Below, in pieces: positions 1 through 11,192 of a stretch of 64,000 nt of DNA. Source of the stretch: Litomosoides sigmodontis (Eukaryota > Nematoda > Chromadorea > Rhabditida > Onchocercidae); the NCBI GenBank assembly GCA_963070105.1, contig OY718806.1, positions 7,709,865 through 7,773,864 on the forward strand, given 5' to 3'. Made by a program: the position numbers and the translations under genes. The notes below the pieces were generated by a model. The model was not told where the DNA came from and did not search any database. It worked only from the letters and a program-made list of their open reading frames with translations. Numbering within the stretch: position 1 is the stretch's first letter; every line of letters begins with the position of its first letter.

Positions 1-601
1 GATATGATAGCAGCCATTCCAATAAAAACATCAAGTAACTGTACTGATGCACAAATTAATATGGTAAGTGATAGAAAAATGAAATAATTTGTCTGATAAT
101 ATAGCAAATTGCTCAGTATACGCTTATTCCATTTTGCCAAATCACGAAATGGTGGAATCTGTAATCAAATCACTGCCAAAGATTTTGCATGATATAAAAA
201 GGTGTTACATAGGAGGAATCTTCAAGATAAAAATAAGTTATTCAGGTGTGACAAATGTAGAAAAATTAAGAGATAATATATAATGGCTGATACGAGGAAA
301 CAGAACAGGAAAAGTCGGAGGACCAAATAATCGAAATTGAGGCGCAAAACATATTTATATGTTATAATTTTCTACCCACACTTGACATACTACGGTCTAC
401 AAGACGTAGCTTAAATCAAAAAAGCTTAACTAAACAAGCTGACACAACAAACCCAATATAAGCTTCTAGTGAACAATGAACAGGGCTAACCTCAAATCTC
501 GACTTGTCACAGAAGAATTCACGAAAACTACGCACTGGCGGCACCTGCACAGAATTTAAGAGTTTCCAATTTTCATCTTTACCACTGATTTCTTGCATCA
601 T
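1..601 (-). CDS. PRA1 family protein (ARL6IP5/PRAF3-like), partial
   Basis: Two exons are visible: 491-601 (start codon 601-599) and 158 down to the window edge; the C-terminus lies outside. The first encodes MMQEISGKDENWKLL followed by VPPVRSFREFF and DKSRFE. A phase-0 donor at 490 joins an acceptor at 160-159, giving IPPFRDLAKWNKR and then SNLLYYQTNYF, followed by a hydrophobic stretch. This order (proline-rich N-terminus, RF.P.F.D..KWN.R, SNLLYYQTNY, first membrane hairpin) is characteristic of PRA1 domain proteins, closest to ARL6IP5/PRAF3. The family consists of small four-helix proteins of ER and Golgi membranes that bind prenylated Rabs and influence trafficking and glutamate transporter delivery. 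The short plus-strand reading frame over 89-283 is a shadow of this gene. The acceptor-like TATTAG just before the start may be a trans-splice site. Confidence 0.88.
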
Positions 602-2052
602 TGCTAATACGAAATTTCTTTGCGTCCCTTTTAAATTATGGTAGGCACAGCGCGATTATGCATTTTGGACGATACGACACTGCTTCCACTCCGTCAATCT
701 AGATAGGGATGAACACATACACTTTTTAACAGTTGATAAAAAGATTATAAATAGCGTAATTTTTAACGATTCGAACAAACATTCGGAAAATAATTTTGAC
801 TGAATAAAGATTTTATTTCGTGCAAATCGCAACAGTTCCTTAAAACATTTCAATCATTCCATTTCCGAAATGAAATTTCAATCCAGCAGTTCTGAAATTT
901 CGCAAAAAAAGTAACCGACCACACTACTGGACAACTAACTTTTTTTCAACAGGTGAAGAATATCTCACTACTCTCATGTATTTGTCATAACTACTCAGAT
1001 AACTCCTCACACGTACCTCGGTGTTCCAAACTATATTTTTCATCACTCTACGTAAAATTTACACTCAAACAAGACCTCAAAGAACCCATCTGTATACCTT
1101 CACGAAGAGACTATTAGACCGTTACACTACTGAATCAATATCTGCAACATGGAGTTGTGACCACACTCATCGTGAGAATGATCTCGATGACGGAGTCGCT
1201 CTGAAAACGACTGTAGCTGTGTGTACGCATTATGTCAATACTTTCAAGACTTCCATTTTGCTTCCACTTTAACACATAAACCCATAAAAAATGGAACAAA
1301 TATCTGAAGCATCTGCTGCAGAATAAACTCATCTTCAACGGCTTTTCGTTGGAACCTTCTTCCATAAGATATTAAGACGAAAAATCTGCTACCCACAATT
1401 TCATTTGTTGTCAGTAGCCTTTGCAAATGCCAGTTGTAAAAGTTTGAGAAAGCCTACAAGGAAACTGAGACTTGTTCCCATAATTGATGTTAGTCCATCA
1501 AATCCAGTTAGGTAAAGCGATTTTTTTTCATCTACCACCTAAAATCTCTTCACCAATGATTTAAATCAGCAACGACTATCCCGCTACTTAGTACCGCTAA
1601 TATTATGCATTTTCCTTCCATGAACTGAATTTTGCTTTTGGGTATCAAACAGCCTCCCTAACACCTCCAACGGTATAGCATAATGAAACGGGGAGCTACA
1701 AAGAGTGCTGAATACAGTGGCCGAAGGTATGCATACAATACGTCACCTTTAAACATCAATAATTACAGCTCTACATAAAGCATATGGAAGGCACAGATTA
1801 TTGTAAGAAAAATCGTGTTGGCAGCTCGCCATGAACGAGGTGCACGCCAACGCACTAATTGGAGTGGGGGGTTATCGACTGTTTCGTTAAGTGGTGGCGA
1901 TTGCAGGCTGTAGTACGTGGCCTTTGGAAATTTGGGAGAATGTGTAGTTTTTTTTTGTTTTGGTTTACTCTATTTACAAAAAGATTGCTTTTCAGGCTGG
2001 TACGTTCGTTTTAAAATTTGTTTGGCTTCCAACAGGAGGCGAATGATAAGTT
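602..2052. other. Divergent intergenic region, PRA1 / SEC13
   Basis: No supportable coding exon was found here. It separates the start of the leftward PRA1 gene from the rightward SEC13 gene and so should hold both promoters. Short open frames at 1021-1272 and 1135-1426 overlap each other on opposite strands and resemble no family I know. A slightly more GC-rich patch lies near 1810-1920. Confidence 0.5.
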
Positions 2053-4958
2053 ATGGTTGGTATTAAGGATTTTATTCAGTCTAACTTAGCATTGCAGTGG
2101 ATTTTGTGACATTGATTGTAAGTGGATTTTGATTTTGATAATATTTAAGTCCGCTGCTTCAACCTACACCTATTTCAGGTTACAATTATATCAAAACTTG
2201 ATACAGCCCATCGTCTTACTATCGTAAGTTTAATGTTAGCACATTTTACTCTGTCCTTATGTTTGTGTAATCTACCACGCAGCTATTACATTGGCTGCAT
2301 GATTGAAAGAGTTTGTGAACCTTTTAGGTTTTCCAATAGGTTTTCTACCCAACTAATCACTGCGAGTGGACTATTGAGGAATCACTTTATAATCATATCT
2401 ATACAATCCTATGAGCTTTACTTGAAAAACCGTGGAGCTCATAATAGAGCGAGTGGTGGTACAAACAGTTTTGACAGTTGGAACAAAATGTAGGAGTAAA
2501 AGATCAGCATATATATATATATATATTTATTTGTTTATTTCAAGTTTCATTGTTTTCCTTAAAAATACTTTTTTCCAGCATGACGCTCAAATGAATTATT
2601 ATGGTACTCGTCTTGCTACGTGCTCCAGTGATAATTTAATAAAAATATTTGAAGTTTGTTATACTGCCATGATTTTTTAAAGATTATTTTATATTTGACG
2701 TAGGAACAATATAAGCGGTTGGTGTTCAAAGATGAATTGTGAGATGTTTTGTAGCCAGGCCAGTATGTTACCTAACTGAGATAATGATGAAGTGCGAGTG
2801 ATACCCCTACTTGAAGCACGTTTAATTTTTTTCTAAGTTTTGTTTCTTTCATGGAATAAACATTTCAGCTAAAACCGTCGGGGCAAACGTATCCCTCGGC
2901 TGAATTAAATGGCCACACTGGTCCAGTCTGGCAAGTTTCGTGGGCGCATCCGAAATTTGATAATGTTTTAGCCTCATGTTCATATGATAGGTAAGAAACT
3001 AAGATATCCCTGTTATGGGTTGCGTTGTAAGACAAATCGAGAAAGGAATATGAACGTGCGCTTTTTAACGAAATCTCATTGCTTTAAACCTCTTACGAAC
3101 ATTTAGTCTTCTGTCACCCGTTTACGGGGGGCAAAAGACTAATGAAATCCAGTGGTTATGTGTCCACACAAATTTCATTCGAATATATGCAAGATGATGA
3201 CTTTAATAACTGTTTCCTTTATGATTACATTCGTCGCTATTTATTTTTTCTGCATTATCATGTTTTTCTTTTGAAATTTTATGGAATTATAGACGAGTTA
3301 TCATTTGGAAGGAGATTTCTGGCAAATGGCAAAAAATTTATGAATGGAACCACCACGATGCAAGTGTTAATTCAATAAGTTGGGCACCTTATCAGTTTGG
3401 TCTTACGTTAGCCTGTGCATCTACTGACACTTCAATATCGATATTGAGCTTCAGCAAAGCAAAAATTTGGACACATCAACTTATTATTCAAGCCCATGAA
3501 CAGGTACCGTGATTACTCTAGGTTTAGAATTAGAGAGAATGAATCGAAATCATGCACTCATTCTCTGAGAAGGATGGTGTAGTTTACGGTGTTTTAAGTT
3601 ATTGTTGTATTTTCGAATTATTGTGTGAAGTATTTTAAGGCTTACTAAACTACCCGGTGTATGTAATAACTTATTGAGAGACCTCTTCATCATAATGACA
3701 GTGTTGGGTTTATTGCATAGATAAGCGTGAAGACTGAATTTATTAAGTGCAGAAGGGATTACAGTTGGGTGTCCAAAGTGAGAGAATTTAGAAACTATAT
3801 GATTCACTTATATTTATCGCAATTGTTGAGGAACTTTATGAAGCATTTTGTCCTTGCTTCACCATCTTCAAGTAGTTGCGTGGGATATGGACATATATCA
3901 CATGTATTTAAGTTTTAGGGTTGTAATGCAGTGTCGTGGGCTCCTCCAGTTTATTCAACTTCCCTTGTTCACAGTGATGGGCATGTCATACGTAAACGAA
4001 TGGCTTCTGGTGGGAATGACAATTTTGTGAAGATATGGAGGTTTGTAATGTTTTTCTATCAAGTTACCACTGTTATTGTCTGTTAAAGGATTTTCCAGGT
4101 AATTCTCTGCATTTATATGCTCTATATTACTTTTCAAAGGTCAAAAAGGATTTGCTGTTGTTGCCTCTATGAAAAGAGTTATAAAGCTTATCGTCATTTC
4201 AGAGAAAAAAATGATGAACTTTGGGAATTAGAAATCGCTTTAGAAGGACATATTGATTGGGTACGTGATGTCGCATGGGCTCCTGTAGCTGCTCATAACG
4301 TTAATACAATCGCTTCATGTGGACAGGTGCTTTGTTCCATGTTCATTTCAAACCTGCACGTTTTTTATTGAAGGTCATGTTTCATAAAATAGCACCAATT
4401 TGGAACGTTGTACATGATAGCTACTGTGTTTTTAGGATAGGAAAGCGATCATTTGGCGCTGTTCGAACGTTGATCAGCGGCAGTGGTCAGCTCAGGAATT
4501 GGCTGTCTTTGACGACATTTTATGGCATGTTAGCTGGTCTTTATGTGCGACCGTTCTTGCAGTATCTGGTAGCGATAACGAGGTAATCATTGGAAATTAA
4601 AACTTTCGATGCTGGTATTTCAAGTTTTTTTTATATGTAATTAACAGAGATGGCTCCCACGAAGTGAAAAGCAATCTCGTTTTAAGGGATGTTAGACTTT
4701 ATGTTTAGTTATGGTTATGCTATAGTTAATTTTTTCAGAGGATGTGTGGGTAGGTTTCTTTATATTCCGTACAAGGATGAATAACATTTGTTACAAAAGC
4801 TTTAAAACAGGGTGGAATTAATTCGGTGTGAAGTGAAAAGATATTTTTAACTGCACTACGTAACAATGGAATGCTGTATTATTTCTCCATTTTAGATTTC
4901 ATTATGGAAAGAAAATCAGAATGAATGGGTACGTATTTCTGAAGCGGAAGAAAAATGA
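2053..4958 (+). CDS. SEC13: SEC13, WD40 subunit of COPII coat and nuclear pore
   Basis: Nine exons: 2053-2055 (tentative ATG-only exon), 2179-2223, 2579-2653, 2869-2990, 3293-3503, 3919-4040, 4203-4326, 4436-4582, 4896-4958. All join in phase to give 303 residues, close to the usual 310-320. The protein starts [11 protein letters not shown] and continues [84 protein letters not shown] and SGSDNEISLWKE: the six-blade propeller of SEC13. SEC13 forms the COPII outer cage with SEC31, sits in the Nup107-160 complex, and takes part in the GATOR2/SEA complex. Only the first codon is uncertain: ATG followed by GTTGGT at 2056 gives MVTIISK, the same layout as other SEC13 proteins. A short (AT)n lies in the intron near 2503-2526. 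Confidence 0.95.
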
Positions 4959-5430
4959 TATTCACGCACGTTTCATTGCATATGTTGTTTATTTTTGTAT
5001 TGATAAAAAATGCTTGAGAGAGAAGTGCTTGTCATTTAGAGTTAGAGTGCTTTTCCGTGCTAAGGGCGTACTTTTGCAATAATCATTATTAATGTCAGGC
5101 CTTTTTAAAAAAGGTTTCATTCCTTTTTTTTTCATATACATCTGCAGTTCCAACAAACGCTTATTTTGCTCACCATCCGTCTTTGTTTTTTGAGTTCTTT
5201 ATGTAGCTTCATTGGGTTTGCAAATATTTCTGATCAGTTACTTGGGCATGTCAGTAACCTTGTTGATTTATATCGACATCTGCTATAGTTCTGTACCACA
5301 GTACCTCTAATTGCTATCTGCACTTACAATATTCGTAAATCCTTGCGGTTAATGGGCCTCATACTGCTAAGCGTAATTAACTTAGAATATTCAGGAACAA
5401 TTTAATTTCATATGTTCGAATCCCAACAAA

Positions 5431-7052
5431 ATGTTCAGGAAATTTGACGAAGAAGATATAATTGGTACACAGCAGTTGAAGTCATCAACTCAGGTTCTGT
5501 TGGATATTCATTTTATTTTATTGTCTAGGACGTACGGAGGGTCCCGGGTATCGTTGCACATTTCTTACATCAGCTTTCTGAAGCTTATTAAATGCTGAAA
5601 CCCGAAAGTTGTAGATTGCATAGTACTAAAGTTCAGATACTTTATAGAGCATAGAATGACACTGGTTTAATGTGTTGTTATATTCTTAACCGTTTTGGGT
5701 ACTTTATTTCATTTCAGAAGTCTATACGATCGAAGATACTAGAGCAGTTACCATTACTAGATGATTGTATTAACGATATATTACCTAAGAAAGACAGTTT
5801 TAAATTGATCAAATGCAAAGGTTTATTTCAGTTATATCCAATTAATTTTAAAGTCTTATTTCTGCATACTTTTTGAATCATGCTTTTGATTGACGATTGA
5901 GAGGTCATTCGTCCGTCGTCATGAGATATCTATTGCTGACTTGTTCTATTGTGATGTACATTTCCAGAACATGTGGAACTGATTGCTGATTGCGATGGAA
6001 ATGTACTATTTATCAAACCGAGAGATGTGCCGTACTTTCCTACCCTTCGCCTTCTTCATCAATATCCCTTTATTTTGCCTCATGAAAAGGTTGATGATTT
6101 AGATACGCCTAAAACTTTGGAAGTTTTGTTCTCATTGTCTTAGTTCGTGCCGTACTTTTTTTATCCGTCGGGTACAAAAATATTCCTATTTTTTTATAAA
6201 TAATTGATGTTACTTTTATTTCCTTATAGTATAATCGGCATACCGAAATCATTCTCACGTTATTGGTTAGTGGATCAAAGTTTGACTAGATAATTTGTAA
6301 TTGGTCATTTGGTACTGGGATGAAAAACAGCACCATTTATGGAGATTTACTACCTAACCGATAAGTGTTTCTATTATTAAGGCCTTGAGGGAGGATCTTG
6401 CTCGATATAAACATTAGCGTTTAAGAGACATATCGTCAAATTCCTAAAAACAAAGCGAAAAGATTTTTCTAGCTGTTTTAGGTCGATAGAGGCGCCATCA
6501 AGTTTGTTCTCAATGGATCCCAGATCATGTGTCGTGGTTTGACCAGTCCAGGTGCTACATTAAATGTAGATGTTCCCGAAAACAGTGTATGATACTTTTT
6601 TGAATATCACTTTGTATTTCTCTTGTGTACGTACGACTGAAACTCCCACATACAGGCTTTTTTCCTTTCGACATCTCCGCACATGGCTAGAACAATTCTG
6701 TTGGTTACATAAGCGTTGGCGAGCGTCAAATAATTCACATCTTCCAATTTTCCACTCAGAATCTAATATTTATACACTGCACTAAGTTGTTCTTTGCTAT
6801 TGTAAAACGTTTTTAATTTTCAGATCGTGGCTCTTATGGCGGAAGGAAAAAAGCATGCACTGGCAATTGGTCTTACGAAGATGTCCGCGGAAGAAATACT
6901 AACTGTGAATAAGGTAAAATGTAGTTCTTATGCAACGAAAAAAACACGTGATTAACGGAACACTGCAATAAATTAATGCTTTCCAGGGGATTGGTATTGA
7001 AAACTTACACCATCTGAATGATGGCCTTTGGAAAGTTCAAACAGTTTTATGA
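5431..7052 (+). CDS. MCTS1: MCTS1 (MCT-1), PUA-domain translation re-initiation factor
   Basis: Six exons: 5431-5493, 5718-5820, 5968-6089, 6482-6586, 6824-6913, 6987-7052; all in phase, 181 residues, the normal family length. Recognisable blocks are MFRKFDEED at the start, [74 protein letters not shown] and [15 protein letters not shown]. The second half is the PUA RNA-binding fold. MCTS1 with DENR removes deacylated tRNA from 40S subunits and supports re-initiation after short upstream frames. The gene lies 473 bp after the SEC13 stop on the same strand, and an acceptor-like ATATTCAG ends at 5394, 36 bases before the ATG, so trans-splicing or a two-gene operon is possible. Confidence 0.95.
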
Positions 7053-7634
7053 CGACAGTGCACAGTGGAAATATTCCTATAGTACTTCTGTGTTCTGTAG
7101 TTTGTTGTGATCAGTTTGGTCGAATCCTGTTGAACGATATTGTAGTACGGTGATATATCGTGATTCGTTGCAATTTTACGGTTTGTTTACTGCTAATGTG
7201 TGGATCGTCTTTATACTTGAATTAATGTTGACAAAGTTGCATTGTTTACCTTTTTTTCCCAGTTTTAGCAGCCATATCACACTCTTCTAGAATTTGCAGC
7301 GCAATGTAACTCAAATACGAATTAACCAAAATTTTAGAGGGACTTCTGTGATAAAGCATTAGGTCTATTAATGCCATAACAATAGCTACACACTAAATAT
7401 TGATGGGCTATTACTTTCCGAAGGGCTGTGGCTATGGAAACTGTCCTCCCAATAAAGGATTAACATCCTTGATATTAGACTTGATGTGGAGTCGTTCACT
7501 TATTTATTTACATCGAAAAGGTCCTCGCGAAACGTACAGAAGCAGGAAACGGAACAGGAATTTCGGTTTAAGCCATAATCAAGAGGACGGTATACGCATA
7601 TCTATAGTCACATTTCATATCAACGGACTGATAC
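7053..7634. other. Convergent 3' region, MCTS1 / beclin
   Basis: No coding exon is supported here. It holds the 3' ends of MCTS1 (plus) and beclin (minus). The plus-strand frames at 7400-7705 and 7671-7895 run antisense into the last beclin exon and are shadows. Confidence 0.5.
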
Positions 7635-10036
7635 CTATGCGAAAACTGATTCAGTTCGCAGTATTTTGGAATGTACAACATAAGAAATCGCCCAACGAAA
7701 ATTGATCAAGAGGCATTTCATCGCTTTCGTCCACCTTTCTTCGGCATTGAATTGCATTTTAACAGAATACTCCATTTTGTTGTCCTCAATATGTTCTCTG
7801 TACATTCGGTGCGGGAACCGAAACTAAAACTAATTCAACTTAATTCGCCAGCGAACACTCAAACGACTTCCATCGATCACATGAACTCACCGTAGCTGAT
7901 CCATCCATTATTACTGTATTCTTATTATCTACTCACACTCATCAGTGATCTCCTTGACAAAGGTTCAGCAATATCTTACATATAGGAAACTTTGTACATC
8001 ACAATCAACAATACACAGTTATTATGCCTGCGTAATTTTCACGATCCTATACCCACATACCGTTCATGGTTACATAGAAATTGCTAAATAAGTTAGTTCA
8101 GATTCAAAATGACAGTTTAAAGAAGAGTGCTGAAGAATATTTTTAAATCTTGAAAATGAATTAGCGCAAAGTGCAATAGATGTTTTCACCTGTGCACGTT
8201 CAATGTGTTTCTGTAGCTGACAAAAACATTCCATAAAAGCACAAATGCCCTCATCGAATTTTTTCTGTCCAAATGGCTTAAAACCACCACTACCAAAAAG
8301 CGGTAATTCGGCCCCCGTATCCAAACATTGGACAAATGAGTGACTGCCAACTGGTACAACACGGTACACGGTGAACTGAATTTCAAGACAATCTGCCAAA
8401 GTCTGAAACATCAATTTATGAGTTTTTTAAAGGAAGGAGGAAGAAAACTAACAGCAAATATATCATGTAATGAAGAGCGCCAAACACGAACCTAAACTTA
8501 CATTGATCAACAAAGCCATTTGTCCCCATGCAGCATTGATTTCGCTCCACTCAACCTGAGAATGTGGTAACTGACCAAGACGAAATCCATTAATCGTTCC
8601 AAAACTCCCTTGCTTCCAAATATGAAATGCTGTATTTAATACGTTGATTTTCGACAGTCTGTCACGCTGACTTTTCAAACAATGCATCTCGGCTTCTAAA
8701 TCTTGCTCCTTCATTTCCATTCTGATCAGCTGCCTTAACTATTCATATGACAAACTACAGAAACAGCATCTGAGCATTTTTGAAAAAATAAGCTGGAATA
8801 TATTTGTATTAAATAGAAGAAAAAGTTCATATCCGCACTTTAAATATACTGAAATATATTTTATGGCCAAACAAACGACAATCTGACTTTTACGACTGCT
8901 TATTTACTAGATATTACAGGATAAGACTACTAAATGCCCCCAAAGTATTAAAATATACCTCACATTCACACAATGACTTACGCTGCCTAAGGAGAAACAT
9001 AAAACATTGCACACGAAAAAAATTAAATACAAACAGATTTCAGTGAGCTAATGTACACAATTTTCCTCCTCCATCTATCTGTTCTTTTAACAAGTACTCA
9101 ACAAGATTTTCATATAAAATAGAGAGAGAGAGAGAAATAACCTGTGGTTGTCACGAAATACTCGCCATAGTAATTCTGCAGATTCATTTTCAGCATGTAA
9201 TTCACTTTTCTTTCTTTTTAATTCCGCATCCAATTTTGCCTCTTCAGCTTCTAATTTTTTTGATTCTCCTAGCAAAGAAGCTTCTTCATTCTATAATAAA
9301 AACTGTAAAATAATTATGATAATGTCAAATGTGGCTCTCAATTAATTTCTATTCCAAAAAATTAACAGTAGTTCAACAGTGACATCAGGCTGCTACAATC
9401 ACAGTTGGATGATCGTGCCAGAATAAATAACAGAGTTGTGTCACCTTCATTGCAGCAAGCTTTGCGGCTATGATATTTTTGTCCATTAAGTGAGCATCGC
9501 CCCTTTCTTTCAGCGACTCAAGCAGTTTACGGTACTGTGCACATTCTTCATCCAATTCTTTTAAATGCTGATCCATCCCCGAAAGCAGCTGTTCTGTACA
9601 ATCCTGAATTTCGTTTAGTGGTCAGATCAAACACCACCAATCAATTTCATAAAACACAACCTTGGCAAAACCAGTTACCTCGCACATAGGTCCCTTTAAA
9701 GCTGAATTTGAACTGCCTATTACATCATACAGATTTCCCGTAGTTTCCGCTGCAGCACTTTCCTAAACACAACTCGAAGGATCATTATGGAAAAAAAATG
9801 TGCCGCACATTACCAACTTACATCTAGCGAATCCATATCTCCAGGACAACGAAACTTTTGAAAAAACAATACACTCAGCGCGGCAACAAAATGGTCATAA
9901 ACTAAATAAAATAAATTAGATGAACTGATACATCAGTTAAAAATGGATTCTCATCATCCTCCAGTAACTCGAAAACACTCTCATCCAAAACCAGCTTATT
10001 CTGACAATTGAAACATGTAGGCATGTTGTCACCCAT
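7635..10036 (-). CDS. bec-1: Beclin (BECN1/BEC-1/ATG6), autophagy PI3K complex subunit
   Basis: Eight exons in transcript order: 10036-9932, 9854-9822, 9762-9679, 9603-9445, 9290-9142, 8721-8502, 8402-8190, 7823-7635; in phase, 383 residues, close to the ~375 of C. elegans BEC-1. Residues 8-11 carry an N-terminal CxxC. A weak BH3-like stretch precedes GNLYDVIGS and the CEDCTEQLL motif. A long coiled coil (DQHLKELDEECAQYRKLLESL onward) follows, then the conserved domain: NVLNTAFHIWKQGSFGTINGFRLG, WSEINAAWGQ, YRVVPVGSHSF, LPLFGSGGF and FNAEERWTKAMK. Beclin scaffolds VPS34/VPS15 on membranes for autophagy and endosomal maturation. A splice acceptor ending at 10099 lies 62 bases upstream of the start. 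Exon 2 (33 nt, acceptor CAAAAG) is the least certain. The aromatic finger and BH3 are diverged (see findings). Confidence 0.93.
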
Positions 10037-11192
10037 TTTGCAGCAAGGAATCTGTTCTTAGAAGTCCAAAAACGAAAGTTCCATTCGAATTGTGCAATCT
10101 GCAATAGAAAGTAAGCTTGTGTCACGTTACTGGATGGGACGAAGTACTTCAACCTCATCTTCACTTCACATTAACTCAGTAGCGCACGAATCAACACACA
10201 TTTAAAATTCCAATCTTAAAATAACTTGCTTCTAGTCTGCGTGATTCCTTCTTCTCATGATGCTTCTTATATGCTATCCGCCATTATTAAAAGGTCTTAG
10301 TCATCAACAACACTCTGTGAAAACAATTCTCAAATAAAAGGATGTATGTTAGCGAGTTACCACAATTGCAAAATTACAGCCAATACATGCATTGCAATAT
10401 TTGTCCATTTCCCCACTATTACGTCATGCATCGCACCCCTTCCCCCTCTTCCATCCAAAAGTTTCTGGCGTTCACTTTTAAGGCTAAGTACCGGACTTAC
10501 AATACCGTATCTTCCTCTAGTTAACTGTTGTAAATTACCGATACTTCGTTAGAACTTCCTAGGAATTACGATTATTGAGCTGTAATAATGGATGGGCTCT
10601 CAAAGAGTTACGACAGTAATGATGCACATTGGTAGTACGTGTCTTTGTGGTTGTGGTTGCCGGTACGTTTCGTAGAATGAGGTGCGACGATGTATGGGTG
10701 GCGTGGAGTTGGAGTTGTTTGGAGAGTTGGATGATGAATGGGGCTGAGGAACCGGATTCATTGCTTGATAAATAAGACTTGTGAAAATTGGCCAAGCCAA
10801 GTCGACGTTGTTTGTTTCGGGCATATGCTTTGCAATATTTCCGAAGGAAGTGTTAAAGTTGTGAATCAACTACATCCCAACAATGCAATCATTAGATGGA
10901 TGAGATTTGCGGAAAGAATTTTTTGGAACAACCATTGGTTTGCTATTGGTTTCAGCATGTTCACAGCCGTTTCACTTCGTGAAAATTTACAGGAACGACC
11001 GGGAGGATATCCGCTCTATATAATCGAATATTTATAGTCACAGCAATATTTCCTTCACAGTATGTTTGCTTAATGATATCTGTACGCGTGAACTATGTCC
11101 TAGTGCTCGTGTTTGGTTTGGTTGTATATTTCTGGTGTTTTTTAGCACAAAACAGTCGGATTGTGTAATCATCGCACCGCAGGATTCTTGAA
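10037..11192. other. Divergent intergenic region, beclin / SAR1
   Basis: This is the likely shared promoter region of the leftward beclin and rightward SAR1 genes. Open frames exist on both strands (10738-11037 plus; 10559-10869 minus, rich in Ser/Pro/Thr), but they overlap one another, lack family similarity I recognise and have no supporting splice structure. Confidence 0.5.

Noticed and set aside
1..283. Plus-strand exon ending ATG|GTAAGTG at 63 and frame 89-283
   Set aside because: The phases do not join, and the minus strand reads a clear PRA1 domain through the same bases.
5405..5430. tRNA B-box-like GTTCGAATCCC before MCTS1
   Set aside because: No A box, cloverleaf stems or anticodon arm at the right distance upstream.
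7400..7895. Plus-strand frames of 101 and 74 codons
   Set aside because: The second lies antisense over the last beclin exon, which is strongly conserved on the minus strand; the first shows no family motif.
8070..8189. Continuation of the beclin frame to a stop at 8070
   Set aside because: It reads past a donor (CAG|GTGAAA). The true last exon at 7823-7635 carries RF.P.RM and FNAEERWTKAMK.
10559..11037. Overlapping frames on both strands upstream of SAR1
   Set aside because: No recognisable domains, mutually antisense, and located in the shared promoter region.
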